From positions 1 to 62,257 of the forward strand of contig JAAZBB010000053.1 in NCBI GenBank assembly GCA_012514035.1: a stretch of 62,257 nucleotides of DNA. The letters run 5' to 3'. The number at the start of each line of letters is the position of its first letter. Position 1 is the stretch's first letter. The notes under the pieces are model-generated. The model was given only the letters and a program-made list of their open reading frames with translations. It made no database searches and was not told where the DNA came from. This document shows positions 1 to 9,013 of this stretch, in pieces. A program made the translations under genes and the position numbers. Source of the stretch: Lentisphaerota bacterium. Lineage in GTDB: Bacteria; Verrucomicrobiota; Kiritimatiellia; CAIQIC01; Lenti-01.

Positions 1-519
1 CGCGAACGGCGCATCGCCGGTGAAGCAGTGCAGGATGCCGGGCGGGGGTGTTTTTTCCACACTGTGGAAAACTTTTTTCCACACTGTGGAAAACTCGCCG
101 AGCATGTCGATCGTGTCGTCGTCGGCATCGCGGCTGTGGACGAGCACCGGCAATTTCCGCTCCGCGGCGAATTGCAGCATCCGGCCGAACAAGGCGCGCT
201 GGGCGGGCGCGGTCTCCGCCGAATAATAGTAGTCCAGGCCGATCTCCCCCACCGCCGCCACGGACGGATCCGAGGCCAGCGCCGCGAGTTTGTCCGCATC
301 GTGCGGCTTGTCGATCTGGTCGCGGTCATAGCCCACCGCCGCCACGATCAGGTCCGGGTGCGCCGACGCCAGCTCTGCGGCCAACTCGTTCGACGCCTCC
401 GAGCTGCCCACCGCGCAGATGCGTGCCACGCCCGCCGCCACCGCGCGTTGCAGCACCGTCGCCACCGTGCCCTCCGCGGCAAAGGAGTCGAAATGCGCAT
501 GGGTGTCGAACAATTTCAC
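1..519 (-). CDS. tatD: TatD family metal-dependent hydrolase/DNase, 3' end off the window
   Basis: The 173 visible codons start at a GTG and read MKLFDTHAHFD, the TatD-family opening with metal ligands H7 and H9. E92 in EIGLDYYY, H128 in VHSRDAD and H164 in ILHCFTGD match the other metal-binding positions. The family hydrolyses nucleic acid ends or other phosphoesters in the cytoplasm. The GTG overlaps the TGA of the upstream glycosyltransferase by four bases (GTGA), so it is the last visible gene of a coupled operon. Residues about 142-155 are encoded by two copies of a 19-bp palindrome. H128 and H164 are 36 residues apart, against about 25 in well-known TatD proteins, consistent with an in-frame insertion. 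The C-terminal metal-binding Asp lies outside the window. Confidence 0.93.
   Translation of the reverse strand, partial: MKLFDTHAHFDSFAAEGTVATVLQRAVAAGVARICAVGSSEASNELAAELASAHPDLIVAAVGYDRDQIDKPHDADKLAALASDPSVAAVGEIGLDYYYSAETAPAQRALFGRMLQFAAERKLPVLVHSRDADDDTIDMLGEFSTVWKKVFHSVEKTPPPGILHCFTGDAPFA
51..94. repeat. Two tandem 22-bp units carrying a TTTTCCACACTGTGGAAAA palindrome, inside tatD
   Basis: Perfect 9-bp inverted arms around a central C lie at 53-71 and 75-93. Each half, TTTTCCACA, fits the relaxed DnaA-box consensus TTWTNCACA. The two units are direct 22-bp repeats (51-72 and 73-94), read through in frame by tatD. The same palindrome family occurs near 23.8 kb and 49.4 kb. Confidence 0.9.
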
Positions 520-1589
520 CGGACAGGCTCCATCGCGGCATAGGCCGCCAGGGTGGCCTCAACCGTATGTTCCAGGTCGTAATGTGCCCGGGCGTGGTCC
601 CGGGCCCGCTCCGCCCGCTGCTGTCGGAGCGTCGCATCCCCCAAGGCCTGCCGGATGCAATCCGCGAGTTCCCGGGGATCGTCACAGCCCGCGATCCAGC
701 CATGGCCGGCCAGCGATTCCACCACGCCCGGCGCATCGGCAGCCACGACGGGGATGCCCATGGCCATCGCTTCGCGCACCGTCACGGAGGCGCCTTCCAT
801 GCGCGACGGAAAACACAGCAGGTCGAGCTGGCGCAGCACACGCAGGGCGTCGGCGCGGAATCCCAGCAGGTGGAAGCGTTCCGCCAATCCCGCGGCTTGG
901 ATGGCCGCTGCGATTCCGGCGCGATCCGGCCCGTCCCCGGCCAGTACCCATTGTACCGGGAACGACTCCCGCGCCAGGATCTCCGCCGCGCGCACCATCA
1001 GCATCCAGTTCTTTTTCCAGGACAGCCGCCCGAACCCGCCAACGAGATAATCCGAACCATAGGGCGCGCGGATTTCCGGGTCTGGCGGGATGCGCTCGAG
1101 GGCGGCGACATCCACCCCGTCCCCGGCCAGGTAGATCCGGCCGGCGGGATAGCCCGCACGGATCATGACCTCGCGCACCGTTTTGGAAACGGCGATGACG
1201 GCTGCCAACCGGCGGGGCGAGTATTTCCACCGTGACCATGGATTGCGCCGCAGGGGCGAGGCGATCCGCCGGGTCAGGATCAGCGGGAGGCCGAGGCGCG
1301 GGCGCAGCCAGTGGCCCAAAGAGGTCGCACCGGAATCGTGGGCGTTGAGCAGGCTCAGGCCATATTCCTGCAAGTCGAGCAGAAGCTGGCGGCGGGCAGC
1401 CGGGCTCTCGTCCAAGGCGAGGACACGCAGCCCGGCGCGGCGGGCGCGCGGATACAGCATGCCGTGCGCAGGCGTGACCAACACAGTGAAGATGCCGCGC
1501 GCCTGCAGGCGGACCGCCAGCGCCAGCAGTTGGCTTTCGCCGCCGCCCCAGCTTGAATTGGTGTGCAAATGGGCGATGCGCAGGTTCAT
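516..1589 (-). CDS. GT4 family glycosyltransferase
   Basis: This 357-residue protein starts at the ATG giving MNLRIAHLHTNSSWGGGESQ, with the glycine-rich acceptor-domain loop of GT-B enzymes. Its C-terminal half has the retaining GT4 signature: a glutamate in RMEGASVTVREAMAMG followed seven to eight residues later by a second, then a PVVA strand. It probably transfers a sugar from a nucleotide sugar to a surface glycan or glycolipid at the inner face of the membrane; donor and acceptor cannot be read from sequence. The ATG overlaps the stop of the upstream GH2 gene (ATGA) and its own stop overlaps the tatD start (GTGA). A longer upstream extension of the frame lies wholly within the GH2 gene and is unlikely to be used. 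Confidence 0.9.
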   Translation of the reverse strand: MNLRIAHLHTNSSWGGGESQLLALAVRLQARGIFTVLVTPAHGMLYPRARRAGLRVLALDESPAARRQLLLDLQEYGLSLLNAHDSGATSLGHWLRPRLGLPLILTRRIASPLRRNPWSRWKYSPRRLAAVIAVSKTVREVMIRAGYPAGRIYLAGDGVDVAALERIPPDPEIRAPYGSDYLVGGFGRLSWKKNWMLMVRAAEILARESFPVQWVLAGDGPDRAGIAAAIQAAGLAERFHLLGFRADALRVLRQLDLLCFPSRMEGASVTVREAMAMGIPVVAADAPGVVESLAGHGWIAGCDDPRELADCIRQALGDATLRQQRAERARDHARAHYDLEHTVEATLAAYAAMEPVR

Positions 1590-3754
1590 GGCGCCTCCCC
1601 GGCTCCGGGCAGAACAAGCCATTGCGCCGGAAAATCCTCCAAGGTGCATTCGATCCGGACCTCCGTGGCGCCCGGGAACTGCTCCGCGAAAAACGCGGCC
1701 CGGCCGGCGTGCACGGGCAGGCTTGCGCCGCCCACCAGCGAGGCGCGCACGCCGGGCGGCATCCGCATCATGGCATCGCCTTCGTATCCCAGGACCGGCG
1801 TGCCGGCGCGGTCGGCGACCTGCAGCGTGCAACGAAAGAGGCCTGAAGCCACCGCATCCGCCTGCACAGAGAATGCGGCCGCCGCCCCCCAGGGAACCAG
1901 CCACGCCTCGACCACCCCTCCCGGATGCCGGCCGACAAGCTGCACCGGTCCATGATCAAAGATCACATCCGTCTCATAAAGATCCGGCAACGGCGTGGGC
2001 AGGCATGTCCGGGTTCCGGTTGCGTGCCGGATTTCCACTTCCCGGCAATTGGTCAGGATATAGAGGCGGCGGCGGTTCCCGGCGGCGAAGGACCAATCGC
2101 CGCGGACGCTCAGGAACGGCTCGGGTTGATACCGGGCCCGTAGCCAATCCGCGGCCATTTTGCCCGTGCGCCAGCCATCCACCACGCCGCATTCGCGGAA
2201 CCAGCGCCGACGCCGGGGGGTGGCGTAATCCGCGAAACTCCACAGGGTCCAGCCGGTCGCGCCGGGACCAGCCGCTTCCACGCGTTGCACCGCGTCCCGA
2301 ATCAACGCCACCTGCTGGGCTTCGGCCGGCCCATGCCCGCGGCGGGCGCAGGGCAGATTCGCGCATTCGGAAACGACAACGCAGCCGGTCGGGGCGGATG
2401 ACCGGGCGAAGTCCAGCTCCTCCAGTTCGTAGTTGAGGCCCCAGACATCGGTCAAACCGGCCGTCTTCTGGCGGCGGGCGCGATAGGCATGGTTTTCGGC
2501 GTAGATCGTGGGGCGGGACGGATCGAGCTCGCGGACGGTTTTCTTCAGGAGGCCATATGCCTGGCGGTCGCGCCCCTCGTTGCCCAGCCCCCAGAGGATG
2601 ATGGACGGATGATGACGGTCGCGGCGGATCATCCGTTCGAGCTGCCGCTGCGCGGCGGCGAGCCAGCGCCCCCGGTTGACCTGCTTCCACGAGCAGACTT
2701 CCGCATAGACCAGCAGGCCCAACCGGTCGCAGGCATCGAGAAAGGCCGGGGATTGGGGATAATGCGACAGACGGACAAAATTGAGGCCCAATTGCTTGAT
2801 TTGGCGGGCATCGGCGGCATGCAGGGCGCGCGGCAGCGCGAAGCCAAAGCCCGGCAGGTTCTCGTGCCGGTTCACGCCCCGCAGGATCACGGGCTGGCCG
2901 TTCAGCGTGAAGCCTTGTTTCGGATCAAACTGTGCCGTCCGGATTCCAAAATTCCAGATCACGCGATCCACCCGGTCCGGCCCCAGGTGCAAGGCGGCTT
3001 CCACCGAATACAGACAGGGATTTTCCACGCACCACAACTGCGGAGAGGAGATGGAGCAGCGGACTTCCTGGCGGGCCTGCCCGCCCGGCGGCAGGGCAAT
3101 GGATTGCGGTTCCGGCATCGCCACCACCTCGCCGGCCGGATTCCGAATGGTAATTCGCACCGCGGGCACGGCGCGGGACGCGCCGCGGTTTGTCAAACCG
3201 ATCACGACGGTGAGTTTCCCCGGACAGGACGGGTCCATCACGACCTGGCTGGCCTGGCGCTGCACCCGGACCCGCGGCAGGCCGATCAAATGCATGCCGC
3301 CGCCCAGACCGCCATACAAATGGAAATCCGGATCCGGAAGGCCGGGCAGGATGTCGCGCGACCAGCGGTTGCCGACCTGGATCTCGAGGCGATTTCCGCC
3401 GGTCCGCAGGACCTCCGAGGCCGCCAGGTCGAGACCGAGATAATCGCCATTGAAGTTCCCCAGAAAACCGCCGTTGAGCCATGCCCGGCCCACGCCGTAA
3501 AACCCGTCGCTGCGCAACCGCCATTCCCGATCCGGCGCCATCCGGGGCAGTTCGAAATCCAGTTGATAGGTGGCCCAGCCGCGCCGCGGCTGCACCCCCG
3601 GACGGTATTCCTCGGCCGCATTCCAGCAATGCGGCAACCTCACCGGCCGGCCGCCGGACAAACTCCGGTAACGCCCTTCCGTCCAGCGCCAGTCCGCGGC
3701 ATCCAGCGGCAGAATGAATCGCGGTTCATCCGGGAAACCGGCCTGGGGAGTCAC
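1586..3754 (-). CDS. Glycoside hydrolase family 2 protein (beta-glycosidase)
   Basis: 722 residues from a GTG start. The N-terminal part (about 20-180) is the GH2 sugar-binding jelly roll, followed by an immunoglobulin-like sandwich and a TIM barrel from about 285. The barrel carries the GH2 motif GVNRHE, the acid/base E393 in WGLGNEG and a likely nucleophile E463 in VVSECAN. The family hydrolyses beta-galactosides, glucuronides or mannosides; which one is not clear here. No signal peptide is evident, which suggests a cytoplasmic or intermediate-processing role. It lies between two glycosyltransferase genes and overlaps both by four bases, which is unusual for a catabolic GH2 enzyme. Confidence 0.9.
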   Translation of the reverse strand: MTPQAGFPDEPRFILPLDAADWRWTEGRYRSLSGGRPVRLPHCWNAAEEYRPGVQPRRGWATYQLDFELPRMAPDREWRLRSDGFYGVGRAWLNGGFLGNFNGDYLGLDLAASEVLRTGGNRLEIQVGNRWSRDILPGLPDPDFHLYGGLGGGMHLIGLPRVRVQRQASQVVMDPSCPGKLTVVIGLTNRGASRAVPAVRITIRNPAGEVVAMPEPQSIALPPGGQARQEVRCSISSPQLWCVENPCLYSVEAALHLGPDRVDRVIWNFGIRTAQFDPKQGFTLNGQPVILRGVNRHENLPGFGFALPRALHAADARQIKQLGLNFVRLSHYPQSPAFLDACDRLGLLVYAEVCSWKQVNRGRWLAAAQRQLERMIRRDRHHPSIILWGLGNEGRDRQAYGLLKKTVRELDPSRPTIYAENHAYRARRQKTAGLTDVWGLNYELEELDFARSSAPTGCVVVSECANLPCARRGHGPAEAQQVALIRDAVQRVEAAGPGATGWTLWSFADYATPRRRRWFRECGVVDGWRTGKMAADWLRARYQPEPFLSVRGDWSFAAGNRRRLYILTNCREVEIRHATGTRTCLPTPLPDLYETDVIFDHGPVQLVGRHPGGVVEAWLVPWGAAAAFSVQADAVASGLFRCTLQVADRAGTPVLGYEGDAMMRMPPGVRASLVGGASLPVHAGRAAFFAEQFPGATEVRIECTLEDFPAQWLVLPGAGEAP

Positions 3755-4845
3755 CGCGGAACCTCCAGCAACAGGGTTCGGTGCAGGTCCAGCGTTTGCC
3801 GGATGGTTTCGCGAATGTGGAACCGGGTCACGATATGTTGGCGGCCGGTTTCGGCAAGGCGCCGGCGCTCGTCCGGATCATCCGCCAGGCGCTGGATGGC
3901 GCTGGCCAGGGCGCGGGAATCGCGGGGCGGCACCAGCAGGCCCCCGGCGCCGCGGGCGAGCAATTCCGGCAGGCCTCCAACGGCGCTGGCCACGACGGGA
4001 CGACGACGGCACATGGCTTCGATGGCGGCCCGGGGCAGGCCTTCCCGGGCAATCGACGGCATCACGAACACATCGCACAAATCCAGCAGACCCAGGACAT
4101 TGGTGGAGTGGCCGGCGAAATGCACACGCGGGCGGCGCGCAGCCTTGGCGGCGGCCAACCGGGGCAGGCGGGCATCGGCCACCTCCCCCGCCAGCAGCAG
4201 ATGAACGTGGGCCGGCAGCTCGTCCAGCGCCCGGATCAGAACGTCCACGCCCTTGACCGGCCGCATGCGCCCAACGAAACCGGCCACCAGCGCCTCCGCG
4301 GGAATGCCGTATTCCGCGCGGGTCGCCACCCGGGCCGGCGGCCCGTCGTACCAGGCCGGATCATGACCTTTGTAGATCCGGGTCAGGCGGCGGGCCGGGA
4401 TCCGGATGCGGTCGCGCAGGAAAGCTGCCACGGCATCGGAGACACACACGATGTGCGCCAGCCGCGGATGCAGGTAGGTGAGCCAGGAGGCGGGATCCCA
4501 GCGGGCCACGTGACCGACGGTGCCCCGGTATCCCACCACCCGCACCGGCAGACCGCGCGTGGCCATCAGGGAAATCGAAAGCGGGCGGTTGTCCGGCGCG
4601 AAGAGGATGTCCGGCGGGCGCGGTTCAATCCGTCGGCGCAGGTCCCGCGCGGCCGCCAGATCCAGACGGCTCCGGACCCGCAGAAAGCCCGCCTCAGGAA
4701 AGGACCGGAGAATCTCCTCCCGCCGGGGGCTGCCCGAATCAAACAGGAGCCGGACAGAGACGCCGGCGTCCCGCAGGCCCGCAAACAAAGCCAAATGAGA
4801 ACGATCGATGGAGGTCGCGACGACCAGAAGCCGGTACGAATGCAT
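3751..4845 (-). CDS. GT4 family glycosyltransferase, first gene of the operon
   Basis: 364 residues beginning MHSYRLLVVATSIDRSHLAL. The C-terminal domain has GFVGRMRPVKGVDVLIRA, the usual second-domain entry strand of GT4 enzymes, then EGLPRAAIEAMC with the paired glutamates, and VVASAVGGLPELL. It is likely to act on a cell-surface glycan precursor in the cytoplasm. Its TGA is inside the GTGA overlap with the GH2 start. The gene is divergent from the GT90 gene at 4950, with 104 bp between them that would hold both promoters. Confidence 0.9.
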   Translation of the reverse strand: MHSYRLLVVATSIDRSHLALFAGLRDAGVSVRLLFDSGSPRREEILRSFPEAGFLRVRSRLDLAAARDLRRRIEPRPPDILFAPDNRPLSISLMATRGLPVRVVGYRGTVGHVARWDPASWLTYLHPRLAHIVCVSDAVAAFLRDRIRIPARRLTRIYKGHDPAWYDGPPARVATRAEYGIPAEALVAGFVGRMRPVKGVDVLIRALDELPAHVHLLLAGEVADARLPRLAAAKAARRPRVHFAGHSTNVLGLLDLCDVFVMPSIAREGLPRAAIEAMCRRRPVVASAVGGLPELLARGAGGLLVPPRDSRALASAIQRLADDPDERRRLAETGRQHIVTRFHIRETIRQTLDLHRTLLLEVPR

Positions 4846-4949
4846 CTTAGCAGGCGAGGATGCAGCAGACCTTGGGGAATGACAAGTCCGGAGTACCGAG
4901 CCCGCCGGGCCGGTTGACTTAGGGCCCCCGTCTCCGCCATGCTGGCCGC

Positions 4950-5927
4950 GTGAATCCCCTTTTGGGCAGCATCCTGAACGCCGGCCGGAAAAACTCCCGG
5001 TTTTTCTATTATGGCCGCAACCTCCTGCGATTCGCCGTGCCCGCCGGCCTGTGCCGGCGGCGGCTCGACGACCTGCTCCGCGCCGCCTGGCAGGAACACG
5101 ACGCGGAGATCTTCGACCGGGTGGACTACTGCAACCGGATTTTCCGGCCGTTCGAGCTCGGCCCGGACGTCGAGCCGTTCCGGTTCACCCTGGCGCGCGG
5201 CTTCCGAAACTACTACATGGATCTGCACGAATACCTGCGCTACTTCGATCCGCACCTGCGACTCCTGCATCGGTTCGGCGACGAAACGGAGGTGCCGGCA
5301 CGCCCCACGCTCGTCAAAGCACGGCCCATCGCAGGCGACAACGACAATTCCGTGCTCTTCAACCTCAACAAGATCCGCCACTTCGTGTTTCCGCGGGACC
5401 GGCTGTCCTTCGAAGACAAAATCGACCGGCTGGTGTGGCGCGGCAGCGCGTTCCAGGAAAACCGCAAGCAGTTCCTCGCGCGCTACCACGACCATCCGCG
5501 CTGCGACGTCGGCCACGCGCACCGGGGCACAAGCCCCGTTCCCTGGCGCAAGAACTACCTCCCGATCGCGGAGCAGTTGAGATGCAAGTTCATCCTGTCC
5601 ATCGAAGGCAACGACGTGGCGTCCAACCTGAAGTGGATCCTGGCTTCAAACTCCCTCTGCTTCATGGCCCGGCCGCGCTGCGAAACCTGGTTCATGGAAG
5701 GCCGGCTGGTGCCCGGCCGGCATTACGTCCCATTGGCGGACGACTACTCCGACCTCGAGGAACAAATGGCGCATTATTCGGCGCACCCGGAAGAAGCGCG
5801 GGAAATTCTGCGCCATGCCCAGGGCCACGTCGCGCGCTTTCGAAATCCCGCGCGGGAGCGGCTCGTTGCCCTGCTGGTGTTGCAAAAATATTTCGAGCGT
5901 TCTGGCCAGCGGCCGCCGTTGACCTAG
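4950..5927 (+). CDS. GT90 (LpsA/CAP10-like) glycosyltransferase
   Basis: 325 residues from a GTG start. The second half carries the hallmark GT90 sequence: WRGS near 170, then KFILSIEGNDVASNLKWIL and FMEGRLVPG with HYVPLADDYSDLEE. GT90 members transfer xylose, glucose or related sugars; bacterial LpsA-type members act on lipopolysaccharide core or capsule. The gene stands alone on the plus strand, divergent from the GT4-GH2 operon and convergent with gspF, 22 bp away. The start is chosen because the conserved family N-terminus begins just after it and no upstream in-frame ATG exists. Confidence 0.88.
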   Translation: MNPLLGSILNAGRKNSRFFYYGRNLLRFAVPAGLCRRRLDDLLRAAWQEHDAEIFDRVDYCNRIFRPFELGPDVEPFRFTLARGFRNYYMDLHEYLRYFDPHLRLLHRFGDETEVPARPTLVKARPIAGDNDNSVLFNLNKIRHFVFPRDRLSFEDKIDRLVWRGSAFQENRKQFLARYHDHPRCDVGHAHRGTSPVPWRKNYLPIAEQLRCKFILSIEGNDVASNLKWILASNSLCFMARPRCETWFMEGRLVPGRHYVPLADDYSDLEEQMAHYSAHPEEAREILRHAQGHVARFRNPARERLVALLVLQKYFERSGQRPPLT

Positions 5928-5949
5928 GCCGCGGCGCCGGCGGAAGGCG

Positions 5950-7269
5950 TCAGGCATTGAGTCCGCTGGTCAGTTCGAAGACGGCCATCAGCATGCTGAT
6001 GGCGACAAACCCGACGCCGACGGCAATCAGCAGCATCATGACCGGCTCCAGCACGGTGGTCAGCAGCCGGACGGCGCGGTCGAGTTCGTTGTCGTAGCGC
6101 CGGCCGATGTGCTCGAGGGCCCCCGTCATGTCGCCGGATTCCTCGCCGACGGCCAGCATGTCGGTCAGCAGCCGGGGGAAGGCCCCGCCCTGCGCCAGCG
6201 GCCGCGAAATGGATGATCCGTCGGTGACGCGGTCCTTGGCGGCATGGATCGCCTTGGCAATGAGGGCATTGCCGACCGTGTTCTCCACGATCGAAAGCGC
6301 CTGGAGCACCTGCACTCCGTTGGCCAGCAAGGTACCCAGGGTGTGGGCGAAATTGGCGAACGCGTTGGCGCGCACGATATTGCCGGCGACGGGCAGGCGC
6401 AGCAGCAGGCGGTCCTTCCACTCGCGCCCGGCCGGGGTCCGGAGCGCGCGGCGCGCCGCCACGACGGCAAACGCCAGGCCGATGGCCAGCGCCCAGCCGT
6501 ACTTCAGCAGGCCGGCGCTCAGGCCGATGAGAATCCGCGTGGGCAGCGGCAATGTCCCGCCCAGCTCTTCAAACATGGCCGAAAAACGCGGAATCACGAA
6601 GATCATCATGAACAGGATCGCCGCGATCCCCACCAGCGTGACGATGAGCGGATAGACCAGCGCCATGCCCACTTTTTCCCGCGCCGTCAAAACCCGTTCG
6701 TAATGCTTCACGAGCCGCTCGAGGACGCCGGGCAACTGCCCGCTGGCCTCGCCGGCCTTGACCATGCTGACATAGAGAGTCGGAAAGCTGTCCGGCCAGC
6801 GTCCCAGCGCGCCGGACAGGCTGGCGCCGGAAACGATTTCGTCGCGCAGATCCGTCACGATCTGATCCTGGGCCTTGCCGGTGGCGCGCATGGCCAGCGC
6901 ATGCAGGGCCGCGCCCAGCGTCATGCCCGAGCCCAGCAGATCGGACAACTCGCTGGTGAAGAGCAGCAACTCGCCGATCTTCATACGCGGCCGCGAATGG
7001 AATCCCCTTTCGAACCGGAACCATTTGCGAGATGCGGGGGCGTCCGCCCCGGCCGCCGGGCGGGCCGGGGGAGCCGGGCGGCCCGGCCGGGCGACATCCT
7101 TGGCAGCCGGAGCCGGCGGCGAGGCCTTGCCTTGAATCTCCTGAACGGAAATGGGCACGAGGCCCAGGCGGCTGAACTGCGCCATCAGGGCGCGTTTGTC
7201 GGGCGCCTCGAACACGCCTTCCTGCCGCTCCCCTGTGCGGCTTTTGGCGGTATATTGAAACTGGGCCAT
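5950..7269 (-). CDS. gspF: Type II secretion inner-membrane platform protein GspF
   Basis: 439 residues, MAQFQYTAKSRTGERQEG being the typical GspF/PilC opening. Two T2SSF domains follow (about 100-230 and 300-430), each with a membrane segment and repeats such as KAGEASGQLPGVLERL and VGEESGDMTGALEHIG. GspF is the inner-membrane platform with which the ATPase GspE works. An Ala/Pro-rich linker at about 50-90 separates the N-terminal segment from the first domain. It is the last gene of the visible secretion operon, 31 bp after gspE; a PilC assignment is possible because the two families overlap. Confidence 0.93.
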   Translation of the reverse strand: MAQFQYTAKSRTGERQEGVFEAPDKRALMAQFSRLGLVPISVQEIQGKASPPAPAAKDVARPGRPAPPARPAAGADAPASRKWFRFERGFHSRPRMKIGELLLFTSELSDLLGSGMTLGAALHALAMRATGKAQDQIVTDLRDEIVSGASLSGALGRWPDSFPTLYVSMVKAGEASGQLPGVLERLVKHYERVLTAREKVGMALVYPLIVTLVGIAAILFMMIFVIPRFSAMFEELGGTLPLPTRILIGLSAGLLKYGWALAIGLAFAVVAARRALRTPAGREWKDRLLLRLPVAGNIVRANAFANFAHTLGTLLANGVQVLQALSIVENTVGNALIAKAIHAAKDRVTDGSSISRPLAQGGAFPRLLTDMLAVGEESGDMTGALEHIGRRYDNELDRAVRLLTTVLEPVMMLLIAVGVGFVAISMLMAVFELTSGLNA

Positions 7270-7300
7270 CGATTAGCGTTCCGGACCGGCGCCACCCGCC

Positions 7301-9007
7301 TCAGGTTTCATCCTCCGAGGTCACGCGGATCACTTCCTCGAGAGTGGTAACGCCGGCCAATACCTTGCGCCAGCCGTCCATGCGCAGGGTATGCATGCCG
7401 TTAGCCAGGGCATACTGCTTGATGTCCGCGGCGGATTGGCGGTCCACGACCATCTGGCGGATGGCATCGGTGACGACCAGAATCTCATAGATGCCGGTGC
7501 GGCCGATGTAGCCGGTTCCGCGGCACTCCTCGCAGCCGGCCGGTTCGCAGATCGTCCCGGTGGGCAGCTTGTCCATGGGAAAGCTCAGGCTTTCGAGAAA
7601 CGGCCGGTCGACCGGCCAGGGCCGCTTGCAATGCGGGCACAGGCTGCGGATCAGGCGCTGGGCGACCAACGCTTCCACGGAACTGGCCACCAAAAACGGC
7701 TCGATGCCCATGTCCACCAGACGGGTGATGGCGCCGGCGGCGTCGTTCGTGTGCAGGGTGCTGAAGACCAGGTGGCCCGTCAGCGCGGCCCGGATGGCAA
7801 TGTCCGCCGTCTCCTGGTCGCGGATTTCACCGACCATGATGACATCCGGGTCCTGGCGCAGGATGTGCCGCAGGCCGACTGCAAAGGTCAGGCCGATCTC
7901 GGGCCGCATCTGGATCTGGTTGATGCCGGCCATCTCGTATTCGATGGGGTCTTCCACGGTCAGGATGCGCTTGTCGACGGAATTGATGGTATGGAGCCAG
8001 GCGTACAGGCTGGTGGATTTTCCGGAGCCGGTGGGGCCGGTGTTCAGCAGGATCCCGTGGGGCCGGCGGATCAGGCGGTGCAGCAGATCCTCGTCGTCCT
8101 TGAAGAGCCCGAGCTTGTCCATGCCGAACATTCCGCTCGAGCGCATCAGCAGGCGCAGGCTGACGCTCTCGCCGTAGACGGTGGGCATGGTCGAAACGCG
8201 GATGTCGATTTCCTCGCCTTTGACCTTCCGGCTGATGCGGCCGTCCTGCGGCAGGCGCTTCTCGGCGATGTCCATGCCCGCCATGACCTTGATGCGGCTG
8301 ATGATGGCGGACTGGAAGCGCTTCATCTGCGGCGGCAGCGGCGTCGGATGCAGCACGCCGTCGATGCGGTAGCGGATGCGCAGGTCGTTCTCCATCGGCT
8401 CGATGTGGATGTCGGTGCCGCGGTCGTGATGGCACTCCCAGATGATCTGGTTGACGAACTTGACCACGCTGGCTTCCTGATCGAGATCGTTGAGATCGCC
8501 GATGCCCGGGCCGAGGTCTTCGTCCAGGTCCAGTTGCTTGTCGGCCCGGAGCCGGTCGAGGGTGTCGGCCCCGACGCCGTAGAATTTCTTCGCCGCCTTT
8601 TCGATGTCGGCGGAGGGGCTGAGGGCGAACCGGATTCGGCAGCCGGAGGCCAGCCGCAGGGAATCCGCCAGTCCGGGCCGGAACGGCTCGCTGGTGGCCA
8701 CGCGCAGCACCCCGTTGTCGAGGCGGATGGGAATGACGTTGTACTGAAAGACCGCCTTGGTGGGCACCTTTTCGAGAACCTCGCCCGGCACCGGCTGGTC
8801 CCCCACCCGCACGTAGGGAATCTGCATCGCCTTGGCCAGCGCGGCCAGAAACGCATCTTCGCGCGCATATTCCAGGGCGACCACATGGGTGGTGAGGAGG
8901 CCCTCGCTTTCGCGCTGCTTGATGGCCAATTCCTCGATCTGCGGCGGGGTGAACAACCCGGTCGCCTCGAGCAGGCCCGTCAACCGATTGGAAACGGCCC
9001 CGGCCAT
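7301..9007 (-). CDS. gspE: Type II secretion/type IV pilus assembly ATPase GspE
   Basis: 568 residues. An N-terminal MshE-type domain (about 1-150) precedes the ATPase core. Walker A is GPTGSGKST with K330, the Asp box is near 355-375 (TVEDPIEYE), Walker B is DPDVIMVGEIRD, and the His box follows. Two Cys pairs (CPHC near 455 and CEEC near 492) form the zinc-binding C-terminal element. The enzyme powers pseudopilus assembly from the cytoplasmic face of the inner membrane. It starts 6 bp downstream of the zinc-ribbon gene and is followed by gspF. Confidence 0.95.
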   Translation of the reverse strand: MAGAVSNRLTGLLEATGLFTPPQIEELAIKQRESEGLLTTHVVALEYAREDAFLAALAKAMQIPYVRVGDQPVPGEVLEKVPTKAVFQYNVIPIRLDNGVLRVATSEPFRPGLADSLRLASGCRIRFALSPSADIEKAAKKFYGVGADTLDRLRADKQLDLDEDLGPGIGDLNDLDQEASVVKFVNQIIWECHHDRGTDIHIEPMENDLRIRYRIDGVLHPTPLPPQMKRFQSAIISRIKVMAGMDIAEKRLPQDGRISRKVKGEEIDIRVSTMPTVYGESVSLRLLMRSSGMFGMDKLGLFKDDEDLLHRLIRRPHGILLNTGPTGSGKSTSLYAWLHTINSVDKRILTVEDPIEYEMAGINQIQMRPEIGLTFAVGLRHILRQDPDVIMVGEIRDQETADIAIRAALTGHLVFSTLHTNDAAGAITRLVDMGIEPFLVASSVEALVAQRLIRSLCPHCKRPWPVDRPFLESLSFPMDKLPTGTICEPAGCEECRGTGYIGRTGIYEILVVTDAIRQMVVDRQSAADIKQYALANGMHTLRMDGWRKVLAGVTTLEEVIRVTSEDET

Positions 9008-9013
9008 CCGCGC

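Noticed and set aside
48..1235. A 395-residue plus-strand frame at the left end
   Set aside because: It is antisense to tatD and a GT4 gene and is dominated by Arg, Pro and Gly, as expected of a shadow frame in GC-rich DNA.
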